A stretch of DNA of 64,000 nucleotides. Origin: Zanthoxylum bungeanum (lineage: Eukaryota > Streptophyta > Magnoliopsida > Sapindales > Rutaceae). The stretch is taken from assembly GCA_019454045.1 (NCBI GenBank), contig SKCR01033437.1, positions 1 to 64,000 of the forward strand. Reading direction: 5' to 3'. Positions 1 to 10,433 of the stretch are shown here, piece by piece (the stretch's first letter is position 1; the number at the start of each line of letters is the position of its first letter). Below the pieces are notes generated by a model. It searched no databases, had not been told where the DNA came from, and saw only the letters and a list, made by a program, of their open reading frames with translations. Both the position numbers and the translations under genes were made by a program.

Positions 1-709
1 CAGGCCCTATGATATTTAAGCAGTACGGCAGGGGTAAAAATGTAATTCCCTTCTCGGTCAAGATCATTAATTCCGACCCGACCACTAAAAGCCAACAGTG
101 AGGGGTCGAGCACTTTATGATCGGTAACCGACCACTCCAGACCGGATGGTTGGGCATTATCATATCGATACCAGCATTCTCAGTTCAAAAGACCATTGTG
201 ACCGACCTCATGAAAACCGAGAATATGGCGAGATATGCTCCAAAAGATAAGACATTCTATTTTTACGGATAAGAAGATAAGTTATCATACTTTCATGGGG
301 AAAAGTTGATAAGTCAGTGTCCTAATAGGATAAAGGAAGTGAGGATAGTTTCGACTAGGAATTCTTATGGGAAAAGGAAAACTGTTTCTTTGCTATTATA
401 AATAGGAGGGGAAAACGTGTTTGTAAGGGGAGTTGAAAAGAGAACGAGAGAAAAATTAGACTTGTAAACACAAAACAGATCATAGAAACATATTTCGGTA
501 ATAAAGCATCGTCCGTTCTGTGCCCGTGGATGTAGGTTGGATCTGATCTGCCGAACCACGTTAAATCTCTTTGTTGATTTGTGTATTTATCTATCTTTTG
601 CCAAATTTGCTTTTGGTTTCCCATAAACCAAACACATTCACAGTTAGAGGAGGATTGTCTCGGGAGTAAAAAACCCTATTGCCCCTGAGACCAAAATCAG
701 CCGTCAACA
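1..709 (+). mobile_element. 5' LTR of the Tat element (first ~15 bp outside window)
   Basis: The sequence matches 12025-12731 along its whole length with small indels. It ends in GTCAACA at 709, the complement of the TGTTGA start seen in the 3' copy, followed directly by the primer-binding site. A TATA box lies near 395. The short reverse ORFs here are present in both LTRs and look like chance frames. Confidence 0.93.
395..404 (+). promoter_or_regulatory. TATA box of the Tat 5' LTR
   Basis: TATTATAAAT lies about 315 bp before the LTR end and is kept in the 3' LTR at 12417-12426. In LTR elements this position fits the promoter that starts the genomic RNA. Confidence 0.6.
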
Positions 710-711
710 GT

Positions 712-728
712 TGGCGCCGTCTGTGAGG
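712..728 (+). other. Primer-binding site of the Tat element
   Basis: TGGCGCCGTCTGTGAGG begins two bases after the LTR end. This is the usual place for the tRNA primer site, and the sequence resembles the site of Tat-lineage elements. I did not assign the tRNA. Confidence 0.75.
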
Positions 729-760
729 AATCAACAAAAAACAGCTCGCGTAGTAAGACA

Positions 761-2281
761 ATGGCAGGAGGTGGAAATCACCGGTCATCAGGGAGTTCAA
801 TAGGATTGGATGGAGAAGATGGAGGAAAATATGAGGAAAGATAGGGAGGAAAATCAAATCCTTTTGAAATCCATAATGAACAGATTGGAGAGGATGGAAG
901 AGATGAATATTGAGAGACTTGAAGCCGGAGCCAGTCGGAGGAGAGGCGAAATAGCGGAAGGAAAAAGGGTCACAGATAATAGCGAAGACGATGGACCTAG
1001 GAGGAAGGGCCCCTACGGGATGAGGTCCGTAGTGGTAGAAAAAGATTTACAAATGGAGGATACGTGGGAAGAAGAAGAGGGGAGACAGTCGCCAGATTCT
1101 TCCTATGATAGCCCTATCGACACCAGAAGGGGAGACAAAAAGTATGGTAAAACTGGACGGGAAGCCTCAAGTCACGAGGAACCCTGGGGTGACAGACGCA
1201 AAGAAGGCCGCATAAGGCGACACGGTAACACAGATGGCAATATAAAATCTTGGTTAAGAAAAGAAATGGCCAAGTGGGGAGTGAACCCCAAAACTGATAC
1301 GGGAGACGCTCGGCACGACGAGGCTGAATCCCCCATCACTGAAGAAATAAGGTCGGTAAATTTCCCAAGACGATTCAATATGCCGTCCATGACGCCTTAC
1401 AAAGGCCACACTGATTCAAAATCCCATATTGAGAGTTTTATCATATTGATGGAGGTCCAAAGAGTAGTACAAGATGCCGTTTGCAAAGTATTCCCCCTAA
1501 CCTTGGGGGATCTGTCATTTTGTGGTTCAGAAGTCTAGCCCCATGGAGCATCAGAAGCTTCGCGCAACTCAGGAAGTCATTTGTTCGGCACTTCAAAGGG
1601 GTCTGCTTCCCAAAGAAAACAATTGGGGAATTGAGGCTCATGAAACAGGGGGACGATGAACCCCTGAAGGCTTTCGTTGAGCGGTATCAGAACATGGTGC
1701 TCGAGGTCGGGGGATATGAGTCACTCGAGGCCTTGGAGAGTTTGAAGGGAGCCTTAAATATCGGAAAGTTATGGACCCACTTGAGGATCCAGGGTACACC
1801 AGATTATGCCACCGCTCTGGAAAAAGCCCGGAAATTTGTTTTATTGGAAGATGGGAGAGAATCACCCGGAGGGGGACATCTAGCAGGGAAATGACGACGA
1901 GGGCATAAGCTCCTCGCAGACCAGATAGGGAGTTCAAAAACCACCCCGAGGTGAAGGGAATTCAAGCCGATACCTCGGGATGACCAGGAAAAGAAAATCT
2001 CAACCCAGGTGAAGCATGGGCCGAGGGAGAGGCATACATTCCTCTGAATAAACCACTGGGGCAAATCATCATGGAAATCCAGGGAAAAAGGTCTCTTGAT
2101 AGAACCTGACCTTAGAAGATTCCCGCCAGACAGGAGGAATAAAAAGTCCTATTGCAAGCATCATAATTTGAGAGGACATACGGCAGATGGATGCAAAGAC
2201 TTGCGTGAGAAAATAGATGACCTGACGCGGAATGGGTACTTGAATAATTATATTGACCATGATGTTATGACAGCCAGGTAG
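761..2281 (+). pseudogene. gag: Tat gag (broken)
   Basis: Gag would form the particle that packages element RNA in the cytoplasm. The likely start is ATG 761; its frame is lost near 805 and continues in the 810-1538 frame, a charged coiled-coil-like stretch. A second shift near 1505 leads into 1481-1894, which has the retrotransposon gag core (WFRSLAPWSIRSF and onward, then a basic HF motif). After stop 1894 the remnant 2096-2281 shows a Cys/His motif (YCKHHNLRGHTADGC), the zinc-binding tail typical of Tat gag. At least three disruptions make it non-functional. The family match is confident; the start is inferred from the frame shared with the core. Confidence 0.85.
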
Positions 2282-2376
2282 AGAGCACATTGCCGACATG
2301 TAAATATCATCGTAGGGGGGAAGACACTGGCCGAGGACTCTAACCGGTTAAGAAAAACTATAGTCGGGCTCGGGGG

Positions 2377-3098
2377 TTGGAAGTGTTAGAAATAGAACGG
2401 GCATCGGAAACACAAGGTGGTCGGTCAGTGCCAATAATGTTCACAGATGAAGATGCTCGAGGGGTGAGTTTCCCCCACGATGATGCATTAATAATCAAGG
2501 CGACAATCGGCGGTTCTGAGGTAGACAGAATCCTAGTGGACCCCGGGAGTGCAATAGATATAATCTCCAAGGAGGCTTTGGACGGCATTGGTGTGGAGTA
2601 TGCGACTCTAACCGATGATGGGACTCCATATATGGCTTCGGGGGCTCAACGATCGTCCCATTGGGAAGGATACAATTGGCAATGACGATCGGAACCCGTC
2701 CCCGGACTCGGACGATTATGATAAATTTCACGGTGGTGGATTGCATGAGCAGTTACCAATACATTGTTGGTCGGCCTTTCATGATGAAGATACAGGCTGC
2801 AATGTCTTGCTATTACTTAAAGTTGAAGTTCTCCACCCGGGAAGGGATTGGAATCATACGCGGGAGTCAGAAGGTGGCTCGGAGCTGTTTTGCCACCCTC
2901 TCACGGGAACCCTCTGCATTAAAGCGGGTACCCGGAAAAGACAAGGGAATGAAGATGGGGAAGAAGCAAGTAATGATCCGAGTCCTCGGCCAAAGAAAGT
3001 TGTCCGGCTAGGGGCAGTCGAAGAATTAGAAGTGATAGAACTTTTCGGACCTGAGAAGAGTGTAAAAATAGGGAGAGACTCGAACGAGTCCTGACGAT
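2377..3098 (+). pseudogene. Tat aspartic protease (broken)
   Basis: The active-site motif reads ILVDPGSAIDII, with DPGS in place of the commoner DTGS. Downstream, after a frame change near 2640, come the matching flap and C-terminal parts (GSTIVPLGRIQL; YQYIVGRPFMMKIQA) as usually seen in gypsy proteases. The protease would release gag and pol products from the polyprotein. 2920-3098 is a low-similarity linker to RT that ends with a stop at 3092. Frameshifts show it is inactive. Confidence 0.82.
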
Positions 3099-4425
3099 AT
3101 GCCCAGGATTGATCCGAAGTTCATCAATCATCGTTTGGCAGTAAACCCATCACACAAACCGGTCAAGCAAAAAAGAAGAGCCTTTAACCAGGAACGGTGC
3201 AGGGCAATGGCTACCGAGGTAGAAAAACTACTGAAAGCCGGTTTTATCAGAGAAATGAAATACCTGGAGTGGGTATCGAATGTGGTATTAGTAAAAAAAT
3301 CCAATGGAAAGTGGAGGATGTGCGTGGATTTCACCGACCTAAAAAAAACGTGCCCGAAAGACAGTTTCCCACTACCAAACGTAGATCAGTTGGCGGATTC
3401 GATGGCCTGCCAGGGACTGGTAAGCTTTATAGATGCCTTCTCGGGATATAACCAGGTCAAGATGCATCTTGAGGACGAGGAGAAGACGACCTTTGTTACT
3501 GATCAGGGGTTTTACTGTTACAAAGTAATGCCATTCGGATTGAAAAATGCGGGGGCAACCTTTCAGAGGCTGGTGAACAAGATTTTCAAGCCCCTCATCG
3601 GCGCATCGATGCTGGTATATGTTGATGATATGATAACAATGTCTAAGGAGCCAGGGTGTCACGTGGCCGATCTGAAGAAAACCTTTGAGTTGCTGAGGAA
3701 GCATAATTTAAAGCTCAACCTGGAGAATGTGCTTTCGGAGTGGCCTCGGGAAAGTTTTTGGGCTATATGGTAAGCTCCCGAGGCATAGAAGCAAACCCGT
3801 AGAAAATCCAAGCCGTTCTGGACTTAAAATCCCCGAAGACGATAAAAAAAGTGCAAAGCCTGACCGGTAGGGTGGCCGTGCTCAATCGATTTATCTCCCG
3901 AGCAACCGACAAGTGCCACCCCTTCTTCAAAGTCATCAAGAAGGCAAAAAAGGAAGTCAACTGGATGCTAGAATGTGAGGAGGCCTTCCTGCAGTTAAAA
4001 CAATACCTAACGCAGCCCCCACTTCTAGCAAAGCCGTCCCCAGGTGAGATCTTATACTTATATTTAGCTGTTTCGGAGCATGCAGTGGGTTCAGTATTGG
4101 TACAAGAGGCCGATAAAATCCAAAGGCCAGTGTATTACATTAGTAAAGCTTTATTAGATGATGAGACCAGATATCCAGCACATGAGCTGGTCGCTTTGTC
4201 ATTAATCACTGCGGCCCGGAAGTTACGACCTTACTTCTAGGCCCATCCTATTGGGGTTTATACCGATTATCCTTTAAGGCAGATTTTGCAAAAACCAGAA
4301 GTCTCGGGCAGGTTAATGAAGTGGTCGGTAGAGTTGAGTGAACACGACATTTCTTACCTCCCAATGGCAGCGGTAAAAGGGCAGGCTCTGGCAGACTTTG
4401 TTGCTGAATTCACAGAACCCCAAAT
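3099..4425 (+). pseudogene. pol: Tat reverse transcriptase and RT-linked RNase H (broken)
   Basis: The 3099-3773 frame carries RT blocks in order: KLLKAGFIRE, KWRMCVDFTDLKKTCPKDSFPLP, FIDAFSGYNQV, VMPFGLKNAGATFQRLVN and the catalytic YVDD near 3617. A frameshift near 3735 moves the thumb (GIEANP) to another frame with a stop. The 3851-4240 frame holds the connection and RNase H-like part (LYLAVSEHAVGSVLVQE; PVYYISKALLDDETRY), stopping at 4240 before VYTDYPLRQIL near 4260. It would copy element RNA to DNA. YVDD is intact, but the frame is broken at least twice. Confidence 0.92.
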
Positions 4426-5050
4426 TCTGACCGTGGGGGAAGACAAATGGGAGATGTCAGTAGACGGATCTGCCAGCTCACAAGGTAATGGGGCCGGAAT
4501 CGTATTGAAAAACGGTAAAGGTGAAGAAGTGTTTTTCGCCTTGAGATTCGCCTTCGAGGCCACAAACAATGAGGCAGAGTATGAGGCAATTTTATCCGGT
4601 TTAAGGTTATGCACGGTGATGGGCGTCCACGACGTAGTTGTAAGAAGCGACTCCCAGCTGGCTGTTCAGCAGCTGAAGGGAGAATTCCAAGACAGGGAGC
4701 CGAGTATGATAGCCTATTTAGCTGAGGTAAAAAGGTTGGTGGGGAAAATGAGGAAGGTGCACTTTGAGCAAATCGGCCGGGAAAACAACTGTGAGGCAGA
4801 CTCTTTAACATGGCTCGCATCTTCAATCAGGTCGGAAAATCCTAGAATAGTCCCTCTAATCTGCCTCCGAGAAAAAAATGTAGGAGAGCTTGAGGAAGAA
4901 GTATTGGATATGGAAAGAAAATCTTCATGGATGCAACCAATCAGGAGATATTTGGAGACCGAGGAGAAACCTGAAGATAAAAAGGAAGCCAGAAAACTGA
5001 AATTCAAAAGCACCAAGTTCTCCCTGATGTTTAGTAGAAGAGGAGGCTGA
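4286..5050 (+). pseudogene. Second (archaeal-type) RNase H of the Tat element
   Basis: After the RT-linked domain comes a separate RNase H: VDGSASSQGNGAGIVL with the first Asp, NNEAEYEAILSGL with the Glu, VVRSDSQLAVQQL with the second Asp, and NCEADSLTWLA near the C-terminus with the last Asp. Having two RNase H domains is a known feature of the Tat lineage and separates it from Athila and chromoviruses. All acidic residues are visible. The frame runs on until a shift near 5030, where coding resumes in another frame as the start of integrase. Confidence 0.88.
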
Positions 5051-6116
5051 CTATGTGCTGAGGGAAATTCATGCGGGAATCTGTGGGAGTCACGCCGGAG
5101 GATAATCAATTGCCTTTAAAGCTTTAAGGCAAGGGTTCTACTGGCCGAACATGCATCAAGACGGTGTGAGGGTAGCCCGGAAATGTGAGGGATGCCAGAA
5201 GAATGCCAATATTCACCACCAGCCCGCAGAACAGTTGACCACCCTGTCCAGCCCTTGGCCGTTCGCCCAGTGGGGGCTGGATATCATCGGACCGATGCCG
5301 AAGGGGCGAGGGCAAGCGAAATACGCCATTGTTGCCATAGATTATTTCACCAAATGGGTGGAAGCCGAACCCCTATCCATAATCACAGAGAAGAAAGCTA
5401 CTGAGTTCTTAAGAAAGAATATTATCTGCAAGTTTGGAACTCCTCGGGCTGTCATCACCGATAACGGAAAACAGTTCGATAGCAAAGGTTTCAGGAAGCT
5501 CTGTGAAGACCTCCAAATCGCCTTAATATTCGCCTCACCTGCACATCCCAAGTCTAACGGGCAGGTAGAGGTGACAAATAAGACCATCAAATCCAATTTT
5601 AAAGCTCGGCTCGGAGCCTGCAAAAGCTTATGGGTCGAGGAGTTACCGGAGGTGTTGTGGGCACAGCGGACGACCTGTAAGGATTCCACAGGGGAAACTC
5701 CGTTTTCATTATCATACGAATGCGAAGCGGTTATTCCAACAGAGATTGGAATGACTACCCACGGGGTCCGACATTATAAGGACGGACATAATGAAGAACT
5801 CATCAAAAGTCATCTCGACCTGATCGAAGAAAAGAGGGAGAAGTCTGTTATGAAGACAGCAGTCTATCAACAAAGAATGGCCCGTTTCTACAACAAAAAA
5901 GTTCGGACCCTTGTTTTTCTTCCAGGTGACTTGGTATTGCGAAGGGTCACCTTGAACACTCGAAAGCTGGAGGAAGGTTCGCTAGGTGCCAAGTGGGAAG
6001 GGCCCTATTGAATTATGTAAGTAATAAGGCATTGTGTCTATACTTTGGAACAGCTGGGCGGCACATGGCTAAAAAAGCCTTGGAATGCCGAGATGTTGAG
6101 GAAGTACTTCCAATAG
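5030..6116 (+). pseudogene. Tat integrase (broken)
   Basis: Integrase would insert the cDNA into chromosomes. The HHCC finger begins near 5045 (IHAGICGSH) and ends with CEGCQ near 5190; a TAA at about 5103 interrupts it. The catalytic core is in 5151-6011, with Asp in GLDIIGPM, Asp in ITDNGKQF and Glu in NGQVEVTNK. The C-terminal part (GDLVLRRV; KWEGPY) stops at 6009, yet the same frame continues past two stops to a typical gypsy tail (PWNAEMLRKYFQ) ending at 6116. I see no chromodomain, as expected for Tat. Confidence 0.9.
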
Positions 6117-6576
6117 GTTTTTTCTTTATTTCCTTTTTAAACAACCTTACAAGGGTTAGGAGATCAAATAAACCCTCTCCCAAAATATCCCGCGGAGAGT
6201 TGTAGGAAGGGCAGTAGGTCCCCGAATATGAATAAAATTTTCTTTTTTCAGTTAAGAAAATCTTCACTCGCTTTTTCAAATTAGACTTGGAAGTCGTATT
6301 CAGTAGTTCGGGGACATACTCGACGCGAATGGATGATTTGGGATCAGGAAAGGCACCGAACCCGTGACATACCAATCACAAGTGCTACCGTAAAATCCCC
6401 GGGTAGAAGTGCTCTGACATAACTCATTTCATTTTTGAGGATCAAGACTACATCAAGGGATGAAGCGCAGAAGGGATCACGCTAAGCCTTTCGTAGTAGA
6501 GTCAAACCCCCAAAGCTGGAGCAGAACTACCCTATGACTTGTATTAGTAAGGGATATTTCGAGATGGTAATCGCAA
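6117..6576 (+). other. Non-coding spacer after Tat integrase
   Basis: About 460 bp with no coding similarity that I recognise. It begins the long untranslated region that leads into the tandem arrays. Confidence 0.6.
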
Positions 6577-7165
6577 GGAGGGATTATGCCCTTGTGGCGT
6601 TTGCTTGCTCCAGTGTTACCGAGCATAAGGATGAGCATGTCCTTAATGTTTCGGACACTATTTGATCCCTACCTATTCGGTCATTCGGATCCGTGAGAAG
6701 GATAACACGAGGAGGGATTATGCCCTCGTGGTGTTTGCTTTCTCCAGTGTTACCGAGCATAAGGAGGAGCATGCCCTTAATGTTTCAGACACTCTTTGAT
6801 CCCTACCTATTCGGATATTCGGATCCGTGAGAAGCATAGCACAAGGAGGGATTATGCCCTCGTGGCGTTTACTTACTCCAATGTTACCGAGCATAAGGAG
6901 GAGCATGCCCTTAATGTTTCAGACACTCTTTGATCCCTACCTATTCGGTCATTCGGATCCGTGAGAAGCATAACACGATGAGGGATTATGCCCTCGTGGC
7001 GTTTGCTTGCTCCAATGTTACCGAGCATAAGGAGGAGCATGCTCTTAATGTTTCAGACACTCTTTGATCCTTACCTATTCGGTCATTCGGATCCGTGAGA
7101 AGCATAGCACGAGGAAGGATTACACCCTCGTGGCGTATACTTGCTCCAGCGTTGTAAGGAGGAGC
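6577..7165 (+). repeat. 134-bp tandem repeat, 4.4 copies
   Basis: Units start with GGAGGGATTATGCCC at 6577, 6711, 6845, about 6979 and 7113, an exact 134-bp step each time. The last unit is cut short near 7165. Copies differ by scattered substitutions. The short minus-strand ORFs here repeat with the same period and are artefacts. Tandem arrays between integrase and 3' LTR are known in Ogre/Tat elements. Confidence 0.93.
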
Positions 7166-7495
7166 CCTCAAACGAAACGCAGGCTCCATGGTGACCTGAC
7201 GTATAGAGGAATGTGCCATTACCATCCTAAACGCGCTTTGATCCGAATCCTGGTTCGCCGGGACTCTGAATTGAAAGATTCAGAATTGTGTTTTGGAGAC
7301 CTCGGACGGGACGCTGTTTTGAGGCATCCGTGCTGTTGCTTTGGGATAAGTGTTATGTCACCCATGTTTTTGATTTTATTTTCTAAAAGTTTTGTTTTTG
7401 TTTTTCGCTGGTCTGGCAAGGAGACGCCCATGCCAAATCTGATAAGGCTTCAAAGGTTGATTCACTTCCTTTCTGAATAAGTCCCAAGGATTAGT
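7166..7495 (+). other. Non-coding spacer between tandem arrays
   Basis: About 330 bp without repeats or recognisable coding similarity. The 7064-7480 open frame starts inside the 134-bp array and resembles no family I know. Confidence 0.55.
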
Positions 7496-7872
7496 CGGCT
7501 CGAGGCTAGATTCGTTCCGCCGAGGCAACTTGGTTTTCGGCTCGAGGCCGGATCCATTCCGCCGAGGCCTCTTAGTTAATCGGCTCGGGGCTGGATTCGT
7601 TCTGCCGAGGCCACTTGCTTAATCGGCTCGGGGCTGGATTCGTTCCGCCAAGGCCACTTGGTTATTCGGCTCGGGCTGGATTCGTTCTGCCAAGGCCACT
7701 TGATTAATCGGCTCGGGGCTGGATTCGTTCCGCCGAGGCCACTTGCTTAATCGGCTCGGGGCTGGATTCGTTCCGCCAAGGCCACTTGGTTATTCGGCTC
7801 GGGGCTGGATTCATTCCGCCAAGGCCACTTGTTATTCGGCTCGGGGCTGAATTCGTTCCACCGAGGCCATTT
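7496..7872 (+). repeat. 42-43-bp tandem repeat, 9 copies
   Basis: Units begin with CGGCTCG at 7496, 7538, 7581, 7624, 7667, 7709, 7752, 7795 and 7837, with GGATTCGTTCCGCCGAGGCC in the middle. Spacing is 42 or 43 bp. The array runs directly into the 83-bp array, whose second half looks related. Confidence 0.93.
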
Positions 7873-7876
7873 TTTT

Positions 7877-8541
7877 GGACTGGGGACGTAACATTTCCCT
7901 CAGTGCCAAGTGTTTCTCTCAGCTCGGGGTCGGGTTAGGTCCCACTAAGTATATCTTTTGGACTGGGGACGTGACATTTCCCCTAATGCCAAGTATTTCT
8001 CTCAGCTCGGGGTCGGGTTACGTCCCACTGAGTTTGTCTTTTGGACTGGGGACGTAACATTTCCCCCAATGCCAAGTATTTCTCTCAGCTCGGGGTCAGG
8101 TTACGTCCCACTGAGTCTGTCTTTGGGACTGTGGACGTAATATTTCCCTCAGTGCCAAGTGTTTCTCTCAGCTCGGGGTTCGGTTACGTCCCACTGACTC
8201 CGTCTTTTGGACTGGGGACATAACATTTCCCTCAGTGCCAAGTGTTCCTCTCAGCTCGGGGTCGGGTTACGTCCCACTTAGTCTGTCTTTTGGACTGGGG
8301 ACGTAACATGTCACTCAGTGCCAAGTGTTTCTCTTAGCTCGGGGTCGGGTTACGTCCCATTGACTCCGTTTTTTGGACTGGGGACATAATATTTCCCTCA
8401 GTGCCAAGTGTTCCTCTCAGCTCGGGGTCGGGTTACGTCTCACTGAGTCTGTCTAGTTGGACTGGGGAACATAATATTTCCCCCCAGTGCCAAGTGTTTC
8501 CCTCAGCTCGGAGGCGGATTTCGTCTCACCACAAGATCATA
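7877..8541 (+). repeat. 83-bp tandem repeat, 8 copies
   Basis: Units begin with GGACTGGGGAC at 7877, 7960, 8043, 8126, 8209, 8292, 8375 and 8459, so the step is 83 bp (84 for the last). The overlapping 60-residue frames at 7875, 7958 and 8041 are the repeat read through, not genes. The second half of each unit (GCTCGGGGTCGGGTTACGTC) resembles the 43-bp unit next door. Confidence 0.93.
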
Positions 8542-8712
8542 TTCTTGGCTCGGGTCGGCCGGGCCGCGAGTGATTGTTTGCAGGGAAGCATTCAGAGCAA
8601 GTATGAAATACAAGAAATGGAATAAACACATATATAAATATACTTGTGAAAAGTTACTACATGGAGAATAAAGTTTGTTCAGAATTACACGAGGCGCTGT
8701 TCGGGTTACCCC

Positions 8713-9492
8713 TTACAGATCAGCCCGCGCAGGGGCAGTTGGTTCCTCCTCGATAGGCTCGGGTAGTAGATGGATTGGCTCGACCTCGAGAGGAATAACG
8801 ATGGCTTCCACATTGACGGTCTGAGAGGTCCCGATAATTATGGCTTCGGGGGCCGGAGCAGGAGCCTCAGGTCGATCCTCTTCGGGAGCAGGAGCCTCAA
8901 GTCGGTCCTCTTCAGGAGTTAGGGGTGTCGGGGCAATCGAAATGGGGTCGGGATCCATCACCTCTTCGGGAGAAAGTGGTAGCCATCTTTGAAACTCCTT
9001 ATGTGAAATTTCCCCTTTGCAGAAGCGGATGGCCGCGTGGATAGGTCCCATATCCAGGTTGAGCAGTATCATCGGGATGATCTCGGCACAGTCCCCGACC
9101 CCCTCAAGTCTGATTGCGTCCCTCTCGACCTCCAACTCAGCTTCCTTCCTCTTAAGCTCGTCCCGGGCCCGAACCAGCTCTTCATCTTTGGCCCTCAGTT
9201 TGGATTCAACGCTGCGCACTTCCACCTGTAGGATCCTGTTGTCAGCCTGGGCAGCCTCCAAGTCCTTCTTGGCAGCATCAGCATTTTTCCTCTCTCGAGA
9301 GGCAGCGGCCCGGAGAGCTTTATTTGTTGTATGGGCCTCAACGGCAGCCAGCTCCAAATTTTTTATGTTTTATTCTTTGCGGGCCAGCTCGGCCTCCATT
9401 TCATTAAGTCGGTTCTGGAGCCTCTAGGCTTGGCCACCCTCGGATAAAAGACTCAGGAGGATATCCTTGTTCTTGGCCACTAGATAAGTCGT
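8713..9492 (-). pseudogene. Antisense gene exon 4 (coiled coil and acidic tail)
   Basis: The acceptor GTTTCTTCTTGGCAG precedes 9492. Reading on codon phase 0 gives TTYLVAKNKDILLSLLSEGG, a stop, RLQNRLNEMEAELARKE, another stop, then the open 9357-8713 frame. That is about 100 residues of heptad-like charged helix (ESKLRAKDEELVRARDELKR), a segment with CAEIIPMILLNLDMG, and a tail of EEDRPEAPAP repeats. It probably mediates oligomerisation. Confidence 0.75.
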
Positions 9493-9568
9493 CTGCCAAG
9501 AAGAAACAGAAAATCAGAAATCAAACTAAGTCATGAACTCACAACGGAAATAAGGGAAGTGTGGCTAC

Positions 9569-10091
9569 CTTGGCCATCTGGGAGCACAACAATGTAACAA
9601 CATCCTCGGGAGAGAGATTTTCGTATCTCGGGATCTTTTTCGGAGGGACCGTTTCAGCCAATTCGTTGATTGCCGGCACCAGATGAGAAGTGGCCTCCCT
9701 GATGTCCTGACCAAGGCCTTCTACGCCAAGAATCACGGAGCCATTCTGTTTTTTTGGAGGAACCCTCCGGCACTTTCTTCTCCTTCCGAACTGGCTGCCT
9801 CTTGCTCAGGACCCGTTCCTCCTCCACCTTCCGAGTCAGCTCGGCTTCCTCTGCCCCGAACGGACGCCTCCTTTTTTCTGGTAGGTTTTGATGGGCTGGC
9901 AGGTCGGGCGGAGACTGTTGGCGATGCCTTGGAAGGGGGAGATAAACTTTGGGTAGTTGACGGGGCTGCCTCTTCAGTCACCTTTTTGGCTTCGGTTGCT
10001 GGCCATTTTTTAGAGGGCCCGGCTCCAACATGGCCGGTTTTCTTTGTTGCGCCAGCCAGCTGATCAAGGTATTTCGGCCTCTTCGACATTC
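9569..10091 (-). pseudogene. Antisense gene exon 3 (basic, low-complexity linker)
   Basis: The acceptor is CTGCCTTTTGCAG at 10092. The segment encodes a Lys/Ser/Pro/Ala-rich linker (KRPKYLDQLAGATKKTG onward), then after a frameshift near 9736 a conserved-looking stretch (ILGVEGLGQDIREA; LSPEDVVTLLCSQMAK). It ends exactly on a codon before donor GTAGCC at 9568. Confidence 0.68.
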
Positions 10092-10201
10092 CTGCAAAAG
10101 GCAGAGGGCAGAGAAGTGGTCAGTCCAGAATCTGAATAATTTCATATCATTATCATGCTAAACAAACAAAGAGATCGGTCAGAGGGTTAGTAAGAATCTA
10201 C

Positions 10202-10360
10202 CTATCCGCCCCGGGACCTTCGGAGGAGCAGTCCGAATAAGGCCCGACTCGACAAATGCCGCATCTTTAACCAATTGCTTCCAATGGTCGGCATATCACC
10301 GAGCCCAGCGCACCCGCGCCTGGACCTGATGGGAGACCTTGGGAGCGTCCCTCCAACAAG
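10202..10360 (-). pseudogene. Antisense gene exon 2
   Basis: The exon starts after a CTTTGACTCTTCCCAG acceptor and ends before GTAGATTC. It encodes CWRDAPKVSHQVQARVRWAR, one stop, then HWKQLVKDAAFVESGLI. It ends with one leftover base, which completes a codon with the first two bases of exon 3. Confidence 0.65.
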
Positions 10361-10433
10361 CTGGGAAGAGTCAAAGAAGTTAAAATCCTATCATAAAATC
10401 AAGAGCAGGAACACTAAGGGTTAGATTCCTAAC

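Noticed and set aside
6584..7225. Overlapping minus-strand ORFs of 62-79 residues with repeated sequence
   Set aside because: They recur at the 134-bp repeat period and have no family similarity; they are the array read through.
7875..8223. Three overlapping 60-residue ORFs spaced 83 bp
   Set aside because: Same explanation: the 83-bp tandem unit, not a gene.
7496..8541. Short regular repeats as a CRISPR array
   Set aside because: Units are contiguous without unique spacers, and the context is a plant retrotransposon.
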